Source of the DNA: Halocaridina rubra
Taxonomy: Eukaryota > Arthropoda > Malacostraca > Decapoda > Atyidae
Assembly: GCA_037179515.1 (NCBI GenBank)
Contig: JAXCGZ010009477.1
Coordinates: 97,501 to 161,500, forward strand
Direction of reading: 5' to 3'
Length of the DNA stretch: 64,000 nucleotides
The notes under the pieces were generated by a model. The model worked only from the letters and a program-made list of their open reading frames with translations, was not told the DNA's origin and did not search any database. Shown here one piece after another: positions 43,441 through 56,275 of this stretch. A program made the translations under genes and the position numbers. Each line of letters opens with the position of its first letter. Positions within the stretch are counted from its first letter, which is position 1.

Positions 43441-45944
43441 ATCATTGGCATACTGCAGCTCCATGTAACCCAGTACTATGGCTATATAAAAATGAGAGGA
43501 AGCAGAGCTGTCTTTAAACCATTCGCTGACTCAAAAGCCCACAAAGGCTCTTTATTTCAAAATAAAAATGTCAAAACAAAATTTTGCTACTTTTAACTGC
43601 AATATGAGGACTTACCCAATGAAAAAGTATTTCCAGTCTGAAAATATATTATATTTACTTGAATAACCTTGAAATTTAACAAAGCAATAAGTAGGTATAT
43701 AATACAAGAGCAATCAAACTATCATCTTATTAACTGAAGGATATGCTTTTATGCCATAGTAGCACATGGTATGGTACTCATCTGTGTAGTATGCTGCATA
43801 ACAGATACAGAAATACAAACAAGATTTTCTGGTATTGCATGTTTTGATATGCTAGTTAGAAATAGCAATCACTGCAATTGCATATGTAGCCTAGAAAATG
43901 TTAAAATCTAAAGGCCCTTGCTTAATAGCTATAATGGGAGTTTAGCTTAATTTTTCAATGCCCATATACAGGCTCAACAAGTCAATTAGTCAAGAAAGCA
44001 ATACCTAGAAAGGACAACTTGGTAGTGCATATTAAGAGGGAATTTGCTTAGTGTATAGATATACCAGTAATCGTTCTCCAGGGACAATGCTTCACTACAT
44101 GATATGAGAGAGATGGATTCTAAACAGCTATTTATCTACACTTAGGAAATGAGTGCATCAATCAAAACTCTGCACCCGTCATCAGTAACAACATCAGTTT
44201 AAAGCATTATCCCATTACGCAGACAAAATTAAATTATTAAATAAAAAACTTTGGAATAATTCCAGAAGAGAAAACTAATGCAAGTTTAGATAATTAATCT
44301 GGGACTGAGGGTAGGTTAGGTTAGGCAAGGTAAGGTCAGGTTAACCTAACCAATCATAACCTAATTTCTAGATTATGAACCTAATACTTACATCAGATGC
44401 CTTTTCTGGGACTGATAAAATAACCTTTCCTAACAATTATATATAGGGATCTCCAACCCACCAGCAGAGGCACTTAAAATGCTCTCTGAAGTGCTCTGGA
44501 AATTACTGGCTGGGAAGTAGAAATAAGATGAGGTTTGATATGTAGTCTTCTTAAAAACTAAGGATGTATAAATATGCGAAAGTACTTTGTAGTTTAATAT
44601 ATTTCATGATTAAAGTAAAAATTGTTTATGTATCATAGGTAAAGAGCACTGCCTATGCATAAGCTTGTTGGGGGGTCGCCTGATGAAGAACATGTGACCA
44701 GCAAGATAAAAATTTATGATTTTAACAAATTCAAGTACTAATAGCTTTCACACATTTTCCCCCCTCTGCAGAGTATGTCACTTTTTAGACCAGATTTCCG
44801 GTGTAAGAGAAAAAATTTCGGTGTATCAAGCAAACTGACTTTGGTGTAGTGTGCTTATGAAGTTCCTTCAATTAGATGGCATATCAATCTTACCACATTG
44901 ACCAAAACGAGGTCAACAAAGAAAAGGTATATAAAAACGTCTGCTACCAAGCCAAGACGTACAGGAGATTTAATGGTAAAAAAAATAATTTTACACTTCC
45001 AAGTTTACCAATATATTAGACAAAATATAGGATATAATACTGTCAGCTGCACAGTACAGATATATATATAACTTCGTAAAATTAACTTTATACTACCAAA
45101 GTAGTATAATAATAGTAAAAATAACACTAAATTGAGGACCTCATGAGACAATTTCCACGTCAACAAACGAGTCAACAACCTTCGCTCACTGACAACAACA
45201 TGGAAACGTTTATTTTATACATTCAACTTAGAAAAGGCTTCATCACTTAACACATCTCAATACTTACCTTAGAAATATCATACAATATATAAATAAATAT
45301 CTCAGTTAATGAATGAATATATTCATATTATTCAATTTAACATTTTTTTTATCAAACACTGGTAAAACGCAAAAGAAAAAATATAAATTTATTACATTGT
45401 AAAATCTGTATTTCAGTTCGTAATCTAAAAAAGAATATATATTTAAGATTTATAAATTTATTAATATGCGATACTGATAACCTAATATCAATATATACGT
45501 ATATAAGGGTTAAATACCTGTTTTATACGCAGCGACAGAGCCCAACTCTACAATTTTTCTTTCAAGATTTGTGTTCGCCTGGTTCTTCACAGAGGATATT
45601 TAAAAAGAAAAAAAAATACCCTTTATTTACAATGCTATAACTAATTTGGTGAACTATTTATAATTTGTTTATATATTTATATGTGACATACAATTATATG
45701 TCACTTCGATTGAAAATAAACATAATTAAATAACCTATAACTTATTTCAAGGAATATTACATCTCCTTATATTATATATCCACATACGATTTACACATAT
45801 TCATATAAACGTACTCCTACAATGGCATTCGAGTATTTTTCTTCTCGGTTAAATTTATGAATATATTTATGTATCCATAATTATTTGTAAGATAGGGAAG
45901 AGAAATATTCACACATGATTTTCGAGTGAAAATTTATATATATG
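43441..45944. other. 5' flank and untranslated intron of ARFRP1
   Basis: No coding sequence is recognised. It contains a short GGTTAGGTTAGG-type run with an adjoining inverted copy (44309-44352). The upstream part should hold the ARFRP1 promoter; no clear core-promoter motif is visible. Confidence 0.4.
45518..45590 (-). other. ARFRP1: Candidate noncoding first exon of ARFRP1
   Basis: On the minus strand a relatively GC-richer stretch ends AAAACAG followed by GTATTTA, a possible donor that could splice to the acceptor at 42290. This is inference; other donors in the interval are possible. Confidence 0.3.
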
Positions 45945-46603
45945 TGTGTGATTACCTAATGGTGATCACCTAACTGTGTTTACGGAAAAGAACCAAAAGC
46001 TCGTATCTTCTCGTCTCCTGATTGGTTCCATTTTATACTTAGTGATACTTATCATACCTGTCCTTAAAACTATGGGTTGAGATAGCATTAACTACCTCCT
46101 CGCTTAGCCAATTCCAATTATCAACTACTCTTACACTGAAAAAGTATTTCCTTACATCCTGCAAAGAAGTTTTCTTACGAAGCTTCAAACTATGACCTCT
46201 AGTTCTAGAGCCAGCCATATCAAAATATCGATCCCTATCCACTCTATCATAACCATGAAGGAATTTAAAGACTGTCACCATATCCCCCCTTAATCTTCTA
46301 GCTTGGAGTGATGGTAAGTCTAATTCCCTCAGCCTCTCATCATAACTGAGATTGCGTATTTCTGGCACCAGTTTCGTGGCATGTCTTTGAACTTTTTCAA
46401 GCTTAGCTATGTGCTTTTCCAAGTGTGGATTCCAAAAGGGGGCTACATATTCGAGTTTTGGCCTCACATAGGTTACATAAATATTTCTGAACATTTCCTT
46501 GTCCATGTGCCTGAAGGCTACCCTTACATTTGATAAGAATGCATATGCTGCCCTTACTATGCCATTTATATGTATTTCTGGAGACAAATCTGCCAGTATG
46601 TTT
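45945..46603 (-). mobile_element. CR1-type LINE copy A, 3' part (split by a Gypsy element)
   Basis: The ORF2 C-terminal region is open from 46603 to 46039 (ILADLSPEIHINGIVRAAYA to the end FKDRYDKYH), followed by a short 3' untranslated region. That region ends in two imperfect 14-bp units of AATTAGGTAATCAC type instead of poly(A). The rest of this copy continues at 52045, beyond the CsRn1-like insertion. Confidence 0.85.
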
Positions 46604-47273
<670 letters not shown>

Positions 47274-47374
47274 ACACTCCCCTGCCAGTACAGGAGTACA
47301 TTAGTGTTTAATACTGATAATAGAAAATATAGATATATAATATATATGTGGAGACATAGATACAAAAATACAAA
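47274..47374 (-). promoter_or_regulatory. Polypurine tract and 3' spacer of the CsRn1-like element
   Basis: On the element strand GGCAGGGGAGTG lies immediately upstream of the 3' LTR (TGTAGTGG). This is a plausible polypurine tract for plus-strand priming. Confidence 0.65.
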
Positions 47375-49603
47375 TTAATAATATACATAATCAGGGTTAC
47401 GATTAAATCTAACTCGACGAGATTTCGTTACAACAGAGTGAGGTATTTTCTCTTCAATAACATCTTCATTATCAATATTTTCAGGAACAGATGCACTACT
47501 GGGAATTAATGTATCAGAATCTGTGTCATTTGTGGAATTAGAATCAGAAAAATCATTATTTACACTTGGTTCAATCACATCAGAATTAACAGCTACTGGC
47601 ACAGAATCATTATTTACAGTAGGTTCTGTCTCATTAGAACTGATAGTTTTTGGTATTGAGGCAGGTTTCAATCTATCTACAGATACAGTAGTTAAATTTC
47701 CAGAAAGCTGACGTAAAATAAAATATTTATCACCACGTTCCACAACTTCAAGTGGACCAAAGTAGGGAGCCTCTAAAGGGCGACGTACACGATCCACTTT
47801 AACCCAAACATGTGTACATGATTCAAGATCTTTTGGAACATATGGTTTAACAGAGGATGAATGAAGGTATCCATAAGAGGATTCAGAAAAATCTAATTCA
47901 CGCATTCGAGATACAAATTCAGAGACAATTTCTTTTTGTTGTGCAAAAGAAGGAATTTCAGTTGTTACCATGATTTTAGGACTAAGTACCATACTTCCTG
48001 TTACCAAAGTAAATGGAGAAACTCCAGACTCTGTGGGGACACATCTTAAACCTAAAAGTACTATTGGTAAAGAAGCAAGCCAATCATCTTTGCGTGCCAT
48101 CAGAGATACTTTCAATACTCTATGTGATCTTTCAACCATGCCATTGGATTGAGGGTGATATGAAGTGGTACGCAGCCTATGAAATCCAATTATAGAGGAA
48201 AGTTGCTGAAATAATGCAGATTCAAATTGAGCACCTCTATCAGTAAAAACATATAATGGAACTCCAAAACGAGATACCCAACATTTAATAAAAGCAAAAA
48301 CAAAAGTGGTAGCAGAAATATCTGTGATGGGGATGGCTTCCAACCATCTAGTAGATCTGTCAATACAGGTAAGAAAGTATTGTTCTGGTGCTGTAAAAGA
48401 CTGGCCAGGGACTTTACTAGGAGGGAGAGGACCAACAATATCTAAATGTACAAATTCAAATCTCCCAAAAGGTGCTGTAAAATGTGTAATAGGAGCACGG
48501 GTATGTCGGTGCACTTTAACTTGCTGACAAGAAGTACACTCTTTAGTCCAACTTCGAATATCTCGATCCATATTAGGCCAAAAGTACCTAGCTTTGATAA
48601 GGCGCAACGTACCTTTGACTCCTGGATGTGAAATGTTATGCATAAGTTGAAATACTGATTTACGACAAGCTAAGGGAAGAAATGGTCTTGGATGGGGTGT
48701 TGACACGTCACAATATAAGTCATGATTCTGAATTTTGAAAATTTTCAATCTCTCTTTGTAATTAAGAATTTCTGTGTCAGTGGATTGGCTCTCAGCTATA
48801 CTGGTTAAATCATGTAAGTCCACTGAGACAGAAGATACAGGTAATGGTCTGGAAAGACAATCTGCTACAATATTGTCTGCACCCTTGATATGTACAACAT
48901 CTGATATATACTCGGTAATTAAAGACCAATATTGTTGCTGTCTATCTGACTTGGCTGTATGAGGATTCTTAAATGCAAAAACAAGGGGTTTATGATCAGT
49001 AAATAAAACGGTTTCACATCCTTCAATTACATGTTTAAATTTTAGTACAGCCAGATACGCAGCAAGCAGTTCTCGGTCAAAAGTAGAATAACACCTCTGA
49101 GTTTCTGATAATTTCTTTGAAAAGAATTCAATAGGGACAAATTTACCGTCCTGAATTTGGTGTAACGCAGCTCCAGCTGCCACTTGGGAACAATCAGTCA
49201 CCAGATGCAGTGGAGAATTACACTTACTAGTGAAATATGCAATGGTGCAAGCATTGTTAAGTGACTCTTTAGCATTTACAAAGGCAGATTCTGTTTCCGA
49301 ATTCCATACTAGTTCTTTAGATTTAGGTTGTAATCTAATTAATTCGGTCAAAGGATATACAACATCAGCAAAATGCGGTACCATTTGTCTATAGTAATTG
49401 AGCATTCCTATAAACCTACGTAAGGCAGCAGAATCTGCTGGCTTAGGAAAATCAACAATATCTGTCTGTTTATGAGAACCAGGTTTTAAACCATTAGCAG
49501 TGATCAAATATCCTAAATATTCTATTTCATTTTTAAAGAATTCACATTTATCAATAGAAATTTTAAAATTATTAGAGCTTAGGATTTCAAATACTATAAA
49601 CAA
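47375..49603 (-). pseudogene. pol: Pol, second part: RT C-terminus, RNase H, integrase
   Basis: 742 codons, in a frame shifted from the upstream RT piece. RT thumb: YLGYLITANG and LRRFIGMLNYYRQMVP. RNase H: TDCSQ (D137), DRELLAAY (E178) and TDHKPL (D203). Integrase: zinc finger H322-H326-C356-C359, catalytic D388 (HLDIVGP), D455 (FTDRGAQF) and E491 (SNGMVERSHR), and a GPF-like motif near 640. After that comes an S/T/N/D-rich C-terminal tail. All integrase catalytic residues are intact. It cannot be made from the upstream pol frame without correcting the single-base break near 49600. Confidence 0.9.
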
Positions 49604-50670
49604 TGTTTCTTGTGCTCTTCTGTATTCTCTGAAAATATCAGAATATCATCCACGTAAATAAGTACAAAATCAAGGTTTCTAAATAAATTGTCCATCAAAC
49701 GCTGAAAAGTGGCAGGGGCATTCCGAAGACCATAAGGCATATATAAATATTCAAATAGCCCAAAGGGTGTGGTTACTGCTGTCTTTTCAACATCTGAAGG
49801 ATTCATGGGGATCTGGTGATAGGCTTTTAACAAATCAATCTTACTGAATATCTTTTTCTTGTAAAGCTTTAATGATACACTACTAATATGTGGTAAAGGA
49901 TATTTATCTGGCTTGGTCAAAGTATTAAGTTGCCTAAAATCACCACATACTCTCCACTCTCCTGGCTTAGGTTTAGGAACTAAATGAATGGGTGAAGCCC
50001 AAGGTGATTTAGAAGGTTGTACAATTCCCATATCCAACAACTGCTTAAATGCTTCCTTGGCGGCAGAATATTTGTCTGGAGCCAACGGACGACATCTAGC
50101 AAATGTTGGAGGAGAACTCCCTGTATCTATATAATGAAAAACATTAGAATTCTTGAAAGAATTATTAGCTGTAAGAGGCTTAACACAGGACAAGAGTGAG
50201 GGAAAATCTTGGAACAACTGTTGTACAGAATCAGGTAAATAGTTCAAATTATTAATCACATAAGAAACATTATGATTTGCAATATCACCTTTTACAGAAC
50301 ATTGTGTTATATTGTCATGTAAAGTTTTATTCTTACAATCAATAAACAATCCAAAATTGCAAAGAAAATCATTACCTAATAAAGGTGTACATACATCTGC
50401 AACAACAAATGTCCAGTTAAATCGACGGCGCAACTGCCGAATATCAAGGTCAAGAATAATTTCACCATAAACTTTTATGGACTCACCAGTGGCAGTAGAA
50501 ATATTAACTGCTGTTGGCCTTAATAAAATTTCTGAAACATACTTATATGGAACAATGGAGACTGCAGCTCCTGTATCCACAGTGAAGACCATGTCACTAC
50601 AACCAATTTTGGCTACAACCTGTAGAAGTGGCAGAACAGAAGTGGCCGTAGCTACAATTTTCTCTTCTGT
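49594..50670 (-). pseudogene. pol: Pol, first part: protease and RT palm
   Basis: This frame is open from the end of gag. Protease has VDTGAAVSIVP (Asp at codon 6 of the ATG at 50592). RT has DFRQLNTLT, KIDLLKAYHQIP and YVDDIL (313-316). It stops at KKHCL, exactly where the other frame continues with FIVFEIL, so a one-base deletion explains the break. The frame is -1 relative to gag and overlaps the gag stop, the usual arrangement for -1 ribosomal frameshifting. Confidence 0.88.
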
Positions 50671-50678
50671 CTGCTTTA

Positions 50679-51497
50679 TTAGTTTTCCGAACTAGGAAAA
50701 TTCCGTGCGGGCGACGAGGACCTAGACATTGATGCTGGGGACGGAGCTCTAGAAGAATCCTTCATCTGGATATTTTGAGATTTATTCGGCCATTGGCACC
50801 ACGGCTTGCACCATCTAGCCAGAGTTCCATAATATAAATGGGCACCACAAACTTTTGGACGTTGATTTTGATGGAACGGTAGCACTCCTAGGCCTACAGG
50901 TGGATTCTTGGAAATTGATACATACTGGGATGTACTAGCTTGACGAGAAACTGACGACTGATCAACAACATTGATGGGTTTAGCCCTATTATTATTTTGA
51001 GAAAATACCACTAGTTCATCTGCAAGCTTGCCTAAAGCTGGTAAATCCATATTTTGCTGAGAGGCTAAAACTGCCGAAATACTACTGGGAACTGCTTGCA
51101 AGAATTTATGTTTCACTAGGTCATCTGTTACTCCTAATTTAGAAGCAGTTCTGCGAATTTCTTCTAAATAAACTGAAGGCTTGCCATGCATTACTGCATT
51201 ACTTATCAAATCATTGAAAAGTTCAGACTTGGTCTGTTCAAAAAGATTTGTGAGGTATGCTTTAATTATATCATAGTCTCTCCTATTTAAAGTGTCTTGG
51301 GGAACATGTTCTACAACAGTAGGGGGCAAGGCAGATAACACATGGAAAAATTTTGTTTCACTGGATTTCACATTAGCTAAGCCAAATTGGGCTTCAAGAT
51401 AAGAAAACCACCCTGAAACGCAGGTGTCCATGAATGCGGGGGCTTTCACTGCTATGTGCCTGACAGCACTAGACTTATCATCATCAGAATCGGGCAT
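50679..51497 (-). CDS. gag: Gag of the CsRn1-like element (272 aa)
   Basis: Structural protein that packages element RNA. The N-terminal half has capsid-like features (LEAQFGLANVKSSETKFFHV, then LSALPPTVVEHV). Near residues 213-230 is C-x2-H-x9-C-x3-C (VCGAHLYYGTLARWCKPWC), the CHCC finger of the CsRn1 clade in place of the usual CCHC knuckle. The C-terminus is serine- and proline-rich. The frame is intact, starting MPDSDDDKSS. Confidence 0.88.
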   Translation of the reverse strand: MPDSDDDKSSAVRHIAVKAPAFMDTCVSGWFSYLEAQFGLANVKSSETKFFHVLSALPPTVVEHVPQDTLNRRDYDIIKAYLTNLFEQTKSELFNDLISNAVMHGKPSVYLEEIRRTASKLGVTDDLVKHKFLQAVPSSISAVLASQQNMDLPALGKLADELVVFSQNNNRAKPINVVDQSSVSRQASTSQYVSISKNPPVGLGVLPFHQNQRPKVCGAHLYYGTLARWCKPWCQWPNKSQNIQMKDSSRAPSPASMSRSSSPARNFPSSEN

Positions 51498-51648
51498 TGT
51501 TTATGACAGCTTACCTTGGAGTACAAATACTGAAAGAAACCTAGGCCTTGCCTACCGGTATGATGCTGAAGAAATTTTTGTCACTTAGGTCTATCTTGTC
51601 AATTACAAATATCTTGTCACCCCTATATCTTGTCACCCCCATATCTTG
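51498..51648 (-). other. Leader of the CsRn1-like element with short tandem repeats
   Basis: On the plus strand, TATCTTGTCAC with a short C-rich spacer is repeated about four times between 51591 and 51652. The rest is unremarkable. Confidence 0.6.
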
Positions 51649-51666
51649 TCACTCCGGTGGTCACCA
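51649..51666 (-). promoter_or_regulatory. Primer binding site of the CsRn1-like element
   Basis: On the element strand it reads TGGTGACCACCGGAGTG, four bases from the LTR. The first eight bases match the tRNA-Trp-type site known for CsRn1 elements; the remainder does not match the tRNA-Trp sequence I know, so the primer identity is uncertain. Confidence 0.55.
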
Positions 51667-51670
51667 CTTT

Positions 51671-52044
51671 ATAGTTCTGTCTGACAAGATATCAAGATTA
51701 CCACAATATCATTTAAGGTAATAAAATAGGCCAAAGTCATAATTATAAAGCAATTTTTATGTATCGAAAATGAACAGACCAAAAATATCACACTACACGA
51801 AAAAGGCGGCAATACAGAGTCAGTGTTGCCATAAAAACAGAAAACCAAAACAATGTACAGTTCGTTATGACAAAAAGAAGCAAAATTAAGGGATCACTTT
51901 ACAACAACAACAAAAATTATTAATAAATAAAGTGAAAATATATATATATCAATTAATAAATACATTAATATATAAATAAAGAAGACATATATCATACCAC
52001 TACAACACTCCAAATAAAGAAAGAAAATACACTATGCCACTACA
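51671..52044 (-). repeat. 5' LTR of the CsRn1-like element (374 bp)
   Basis: On the element strand it begins TGTAGTGGCATAG. It is nearly identical to 46604-47273 apart from the (TA)n tract, which here is about 14 bp (51937-51950). Confidence 0.92.
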
Positions 52045-52206
52045 TGTTTACTCCTAGATCTCTCTCATTTTCTGTCTCTTGAAGTTGTACTCCAGCCACC
52101 AAGTAGTCAAGCTTGGGCCTTCTTGCAATTGTACCTATTCTAATTACCTTACATTTTGAAGGATTGAATTTCATTAGCCACTTTTCTGACCACTAATGCA
52201 GATTAT

Positions 52207-54300
52207 TTAGATCACCTGAAGTTCTCTACCATTGTTCTCGTTTTTTACTTTCTTCACAATCTTTGCATCATCTGCAAACATATTCATGAATGAATTTACA
52301 GACTCTGGTAGGTCATTTACATATACAAGGAACAAAAGTGGCCCTAAACCTGAACCCTGTGGAACTCCACTACTAACTCTTCTCCATTCAGACACTGAGT
52401 GTCTTACTCTAACCCTCTGTTCCCTAACTTCTAAGTAAGTTTTTATCCATTCCAAAACATTTCCACCTATTCTAGCCATTGATTGCAGCTTCCTAATAAG
52501 TCTCCCATGTGGAACAGTGTCAAACGCTTTCTGGAAGTCTAGGAATATGCAATCTGCCCAGCCCTCTCTTTAATGTAAGATTCGGCTTACCTCATCATAA
52601 AATTCTAATAAGTTTGTTACTGTTGATCTACCTTCTCTGAAGCCATGTTGCCTCACTGACAAAAAGTTGAAGGATTCCAAGTGAAGAGAGATATGTTTCC
52701 TTAGTAGTTTCTCCATAACTTTGCAAACTATGCTGGTCAAGGAAACTGGTCTATAGTTCAGAGCCGTATCCCTCCTTCCCTTTTTGAAGATAGGTATCAC
52801 ATTTGCTTGTTTCCAGCATCTTGGAATCTCACCTGACTCCAGTGACTTTTTAAATATGATACTTAGTGCAATTGATATTGAGTTTGCGCATTTTTTAAGC
52901 AAATGAGGGGATATGTCATCAGGACCTGTAGCTTTATGAACATCTAAATCCAGCAGTGCTTTCCATACCTCTGTGGCTGTAAGGTTGATGTTCTCTAATA
53001 CCGGCCCTTGAGCTTCTATCTCTGCAATCTGATGGGGTGGGGTATTTTCTACTGTAAATACTGACTGAAACTCCTTGTTCAATTCTTTGCAGATCTCTTC
53101 ATCCGTCTCAATGATGCTTCCATCCTCTCTCTTTAGCCTTAAAACCTGTTCTTTTACCTTCAGTTTTCCTCTGATAAAGGTGTGGAAAAGCTTGGGATTT
53201 TCTTTAGCCTTCCTGGTGATGTCCCTCTCATAGTCTCTCTCTGCCTCTCTCCTTTTACTTAGGTAGTCATTTCTTGCTCTTTTGTAGGTTTGTCAGGCAT
53301 TTATGTTTTTTCTCCTCCTATACCTTTTCCATCATTTGTCTCTCCACTCCTTGGCTCTTTTACACCCATTATCAAACCATTTTTCTCTGGCATGAATTAC
53401 ACCTACTTTGGTGACAGGTATGCAGCAATCTACTATCTTCCCATATTTCTCACAAAAGATGTCATACATTTCTTGTACAGATTTGTTGTAAAATAAGGTT
53501 CTCCAGTCAATAACTGCAAAAAGCTCATTCATTTTGATCTAATCTCCTTTCGGATAGTTCCTCCTCATGTCCTCAGCGCCTCTACTCTCAGGCAGAATAT
53601 CTTCAGAGATATACTCCATCAACAACACACAGTGGTCACTCTTTCCAATTGGTGGTTCATACTCAATTTTTTCAATATCCAACACATTATCTGTGAATAC
53701 TAGATCAAGTAGTGATGGCTGATCCCCACCCCTGGCCCTTGTTGGTTCCATTACATGTTGGTGTAGGAAATTCCCTTGTACACAATCTAGGAATCTTGCC
53801 CCGAATGAGTCCTCACCACTGTGTGGGTCAAGATTTATCCAATCTATCTCTTTATGATTAAAGTCTCCCATAATCAAAATCCTACATTTTTTCCCGTGCC
53901 ATGTTAAGAACTGAGTTTATGACTTCAATAGTACCTATATGACTTTCCTCATAAACTTCAAGCCTATTCTGGTTCCTTGGCGGGTTATATACAACAGTTA
54001 TTATAATGCTCTCTGACCCAGTATTTATGCGAGCAACAAGAAATTCCTTGAACTCACTTTCTATAACCAAGTTTATTTCTTCAACTTGAATCCTTTCACT
54101 TATGAGCAGTGCTATCCCTCCACCAGTCCTCTCAGATCTTTAAACCCTTAGTATTCTGAAGCCTTTAGGAAAAACTGTGACACTGTTTATGTCCTCACTC
54201 AACTTAGTCTCTGTAATTGCTACTATATATCTGCCTTACTGTTGTGAATCCTATCTTTTAATTCTACTGCCTTACCAGCTAATCCATCAGCATTTGTGTA
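52207..54300 (-). pseudogene. ORF2 of LINE copy A (endonuclease and RT), broken
   Basis: APE-type endonuclease pieces include ILIMGDFNHKEIDW-type DFN and SDHCVLL. The linker carries an in-frame TAG after YPKGD (53539) and an in-frame TGA in NINA-stop-QTYK near 53296. RT follows with FKKGRRDTALNYRPVSLTSI, GFREGRSTV, SGVPQGSGLGPLLF and MFADDAKIV. Additional frame changes occur near 52570 and 52207. The same TAG and TGA occur in copy D. Confidence 0.85.
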
Positions 54301-54308
54301 TAACAATC

Positions 54309-55380
54309 TTAATGAGGCCTCATCCCCTGATCTTCTGTCATTATCTTCTTTATCTCCTCTTTGTCTGGAAGAACTCTGAAATGATATTTTTTCTGCTGTT
54401 CTTCATTTCTTTCATCATTTAACCTTCTTGTCTCTTGCAACAAGTTTTTTATCTTTCCCATCTCTTCCTGTGTTCTGTATCGTCTAATGAACACTTCTTT
54501 GAATTCTTGAAGGTCTTTTAGACTTTTTTTTCTCAACAATATTTCCCTACATGTTTCCCCTCTCTCAAAGGTTACTTTTGTTGGTCTCGGCTTTCCTTCC
54601 CTCGAATATTTACCTAGTTGGTGTATGTTTACAATATCCTCAGGACCACAAACTACTCCAAGCTTTCTAATCAGGTCTACAACCCTAGCTTTATTTTCTT
54701 CAAGTCTCCCCTGCCATGTTGGCTCCTGGGATTCGCTTATGCCTGAGCTTACCACTGTCTTCTCTTTATGAAGTGCTTGTTTGATGAGTGGGTTTGCCCT
54801 TTCCATCACAACGTCTTTCATTTTTTCAATTACTCTCTTTATAGTCGACTGTTTGTATGTTTTCCAGTGCCACAACCATTAGAGACTCTTTTACTGCCAC
54901 ATTCCCCTTAGTGCATCAGCAAAGAAAGTTTTCATGGCATCATTTTCCATATTCAGCTCCTGGAACTCTTTTCTAAACTGTTCAATGTTTTCCTTAATCT
55001 GGACATTCCAAGCAGCAATCTCGTCTCTCTCAAAGAGAGCAGTGAACTAACATCTAATTCCTTTAGGTTGTCATTCAGCTGTTTTTTTTTTTATCTTCTT
55101 GTTTAGAAATTCTACTTTCTAGTTGACTCTTTTCCCCTTCCAGCTTCTTTATTCTTTTTTCTAGTTCCTTTCTCTTCTGCCCTTGTGCTTTATTTGCTTC
55201 CTCCAAAGATCTTATTTCCTCTCTGAGTGTTTCATTCTCTTTCATTTCTCCATCTATATTCCGATTTTTTTCATCAAGTCTTATACCTATTGCCTCTAAA
55301 TCCTTGATTTTCTGTTTTAGTCTCCTAATGCTACCCCTCCTCCTGACCCATGGATGGGAGATGTTTGGGACAGAGATGGC
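54309..55380 (-). pseudogene. ORF1 of LINE copy A, broken
   Basis: Matches the intact ORF1 at 61325-62404. The C-terminal 180 codons are open (GISESQEPTWQGRLEENKAR, VTFERGETCREILLRKKSL), while the coiled-coil N-terminal part (54880-55370) is interrupted by frameshifts. Confidence 0.8.
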
Positions 55381-56209
55381 CCCATTTTTATGTTCTCCCT
55401 CTCACAGAATATAGAAAGAAGAATAGAAAGAGAAAAAAAAGAGAAAAACTTTTATTTAAGCTTCTCACAGAATTTTTGTATCTCCATATAAGTGCTATTT
55501 AGTGACCCAATTTATCTCTTTCCTGGTAACACACATCTTAACTTAAAAATTTTACTATGGTAATTTGAGGATAAAAAGAAAAAGAAAAAAATGCAACAAA
55601 ACAAAAGTCAAACCTGAAGGAAAATTTAAATTTGTGTCTGAGGAGGCACCCACCTGTTTCTGCTATATATTCTTCCTAACTGATAAACTCACTTGCTAAC
55701 CAAGATATGTTTTCACAGGATTAGACTTTACATTTAACTCAATATATATACAAAATAAAAAAAATAGTAAAAGAGAAAGCTAAAAGAAAAGAAAAAAAAT
55801 GAAGAAAATAAGACAGCTGTACTACTTGGTAACTTAACTCAGTACTGTTGAGAGGAGTATTTTTGGTATTTATTTAATTATTCAATTATTTCGTGTATCA
55901 AACTAACTAACAAGTTAATATAAATGGGAAGGATACTGATTTTAACCACAGGATCAGGTAAACGGTTTAAAAGCTTTCCCCAGTTTACACAAAAAATTAG
56001 GTAATGTGATGTGATGGCTTCACCTCTGGCAACTCTTCTAAATTTCCTTCAAGGCAAAACAGGACAGTTTCTTCTCTCTTCCCTCACAATAATGTTCTCA
56101 ATTTTTCCTTTAATATTTTGGACAGTCTCGTCATACAACAAATATAAGTTTTGTACTCACAATACTCTGCAGGATTTCTGATTTAGGGAAATTATGGTAA
56201 AGTTTTCCA

Positions 56210-56275
56210 CTAAGCACTTAGTCACTCAAAAACACAAGGAAAAATTTAAGAGATACTGGGATGTGTGTACTGTGT
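56210..56275. other. Sequence between LINE copies A and B
   Basis: 66 bp not shared with copy D. It is either the extreme 5' end of copy A or old target DNA. Confidence 0.4.

Larger units (their letters stand above)
52045..56209 (-). mobile_element. CR1-type LINE copy A, main part
   Basis: Continues 45945-46603 after the Gypsy insertion. From 3' to 5' on the plus strand it holds an RT region (about 52207-53082), endonuclease (53539-54300), an ORF1 relic (54309-55380) and a 5' untranslated region to about 56209. Several frame changes make it inactive. It is collinear with copy D. Confidence 0.85.
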
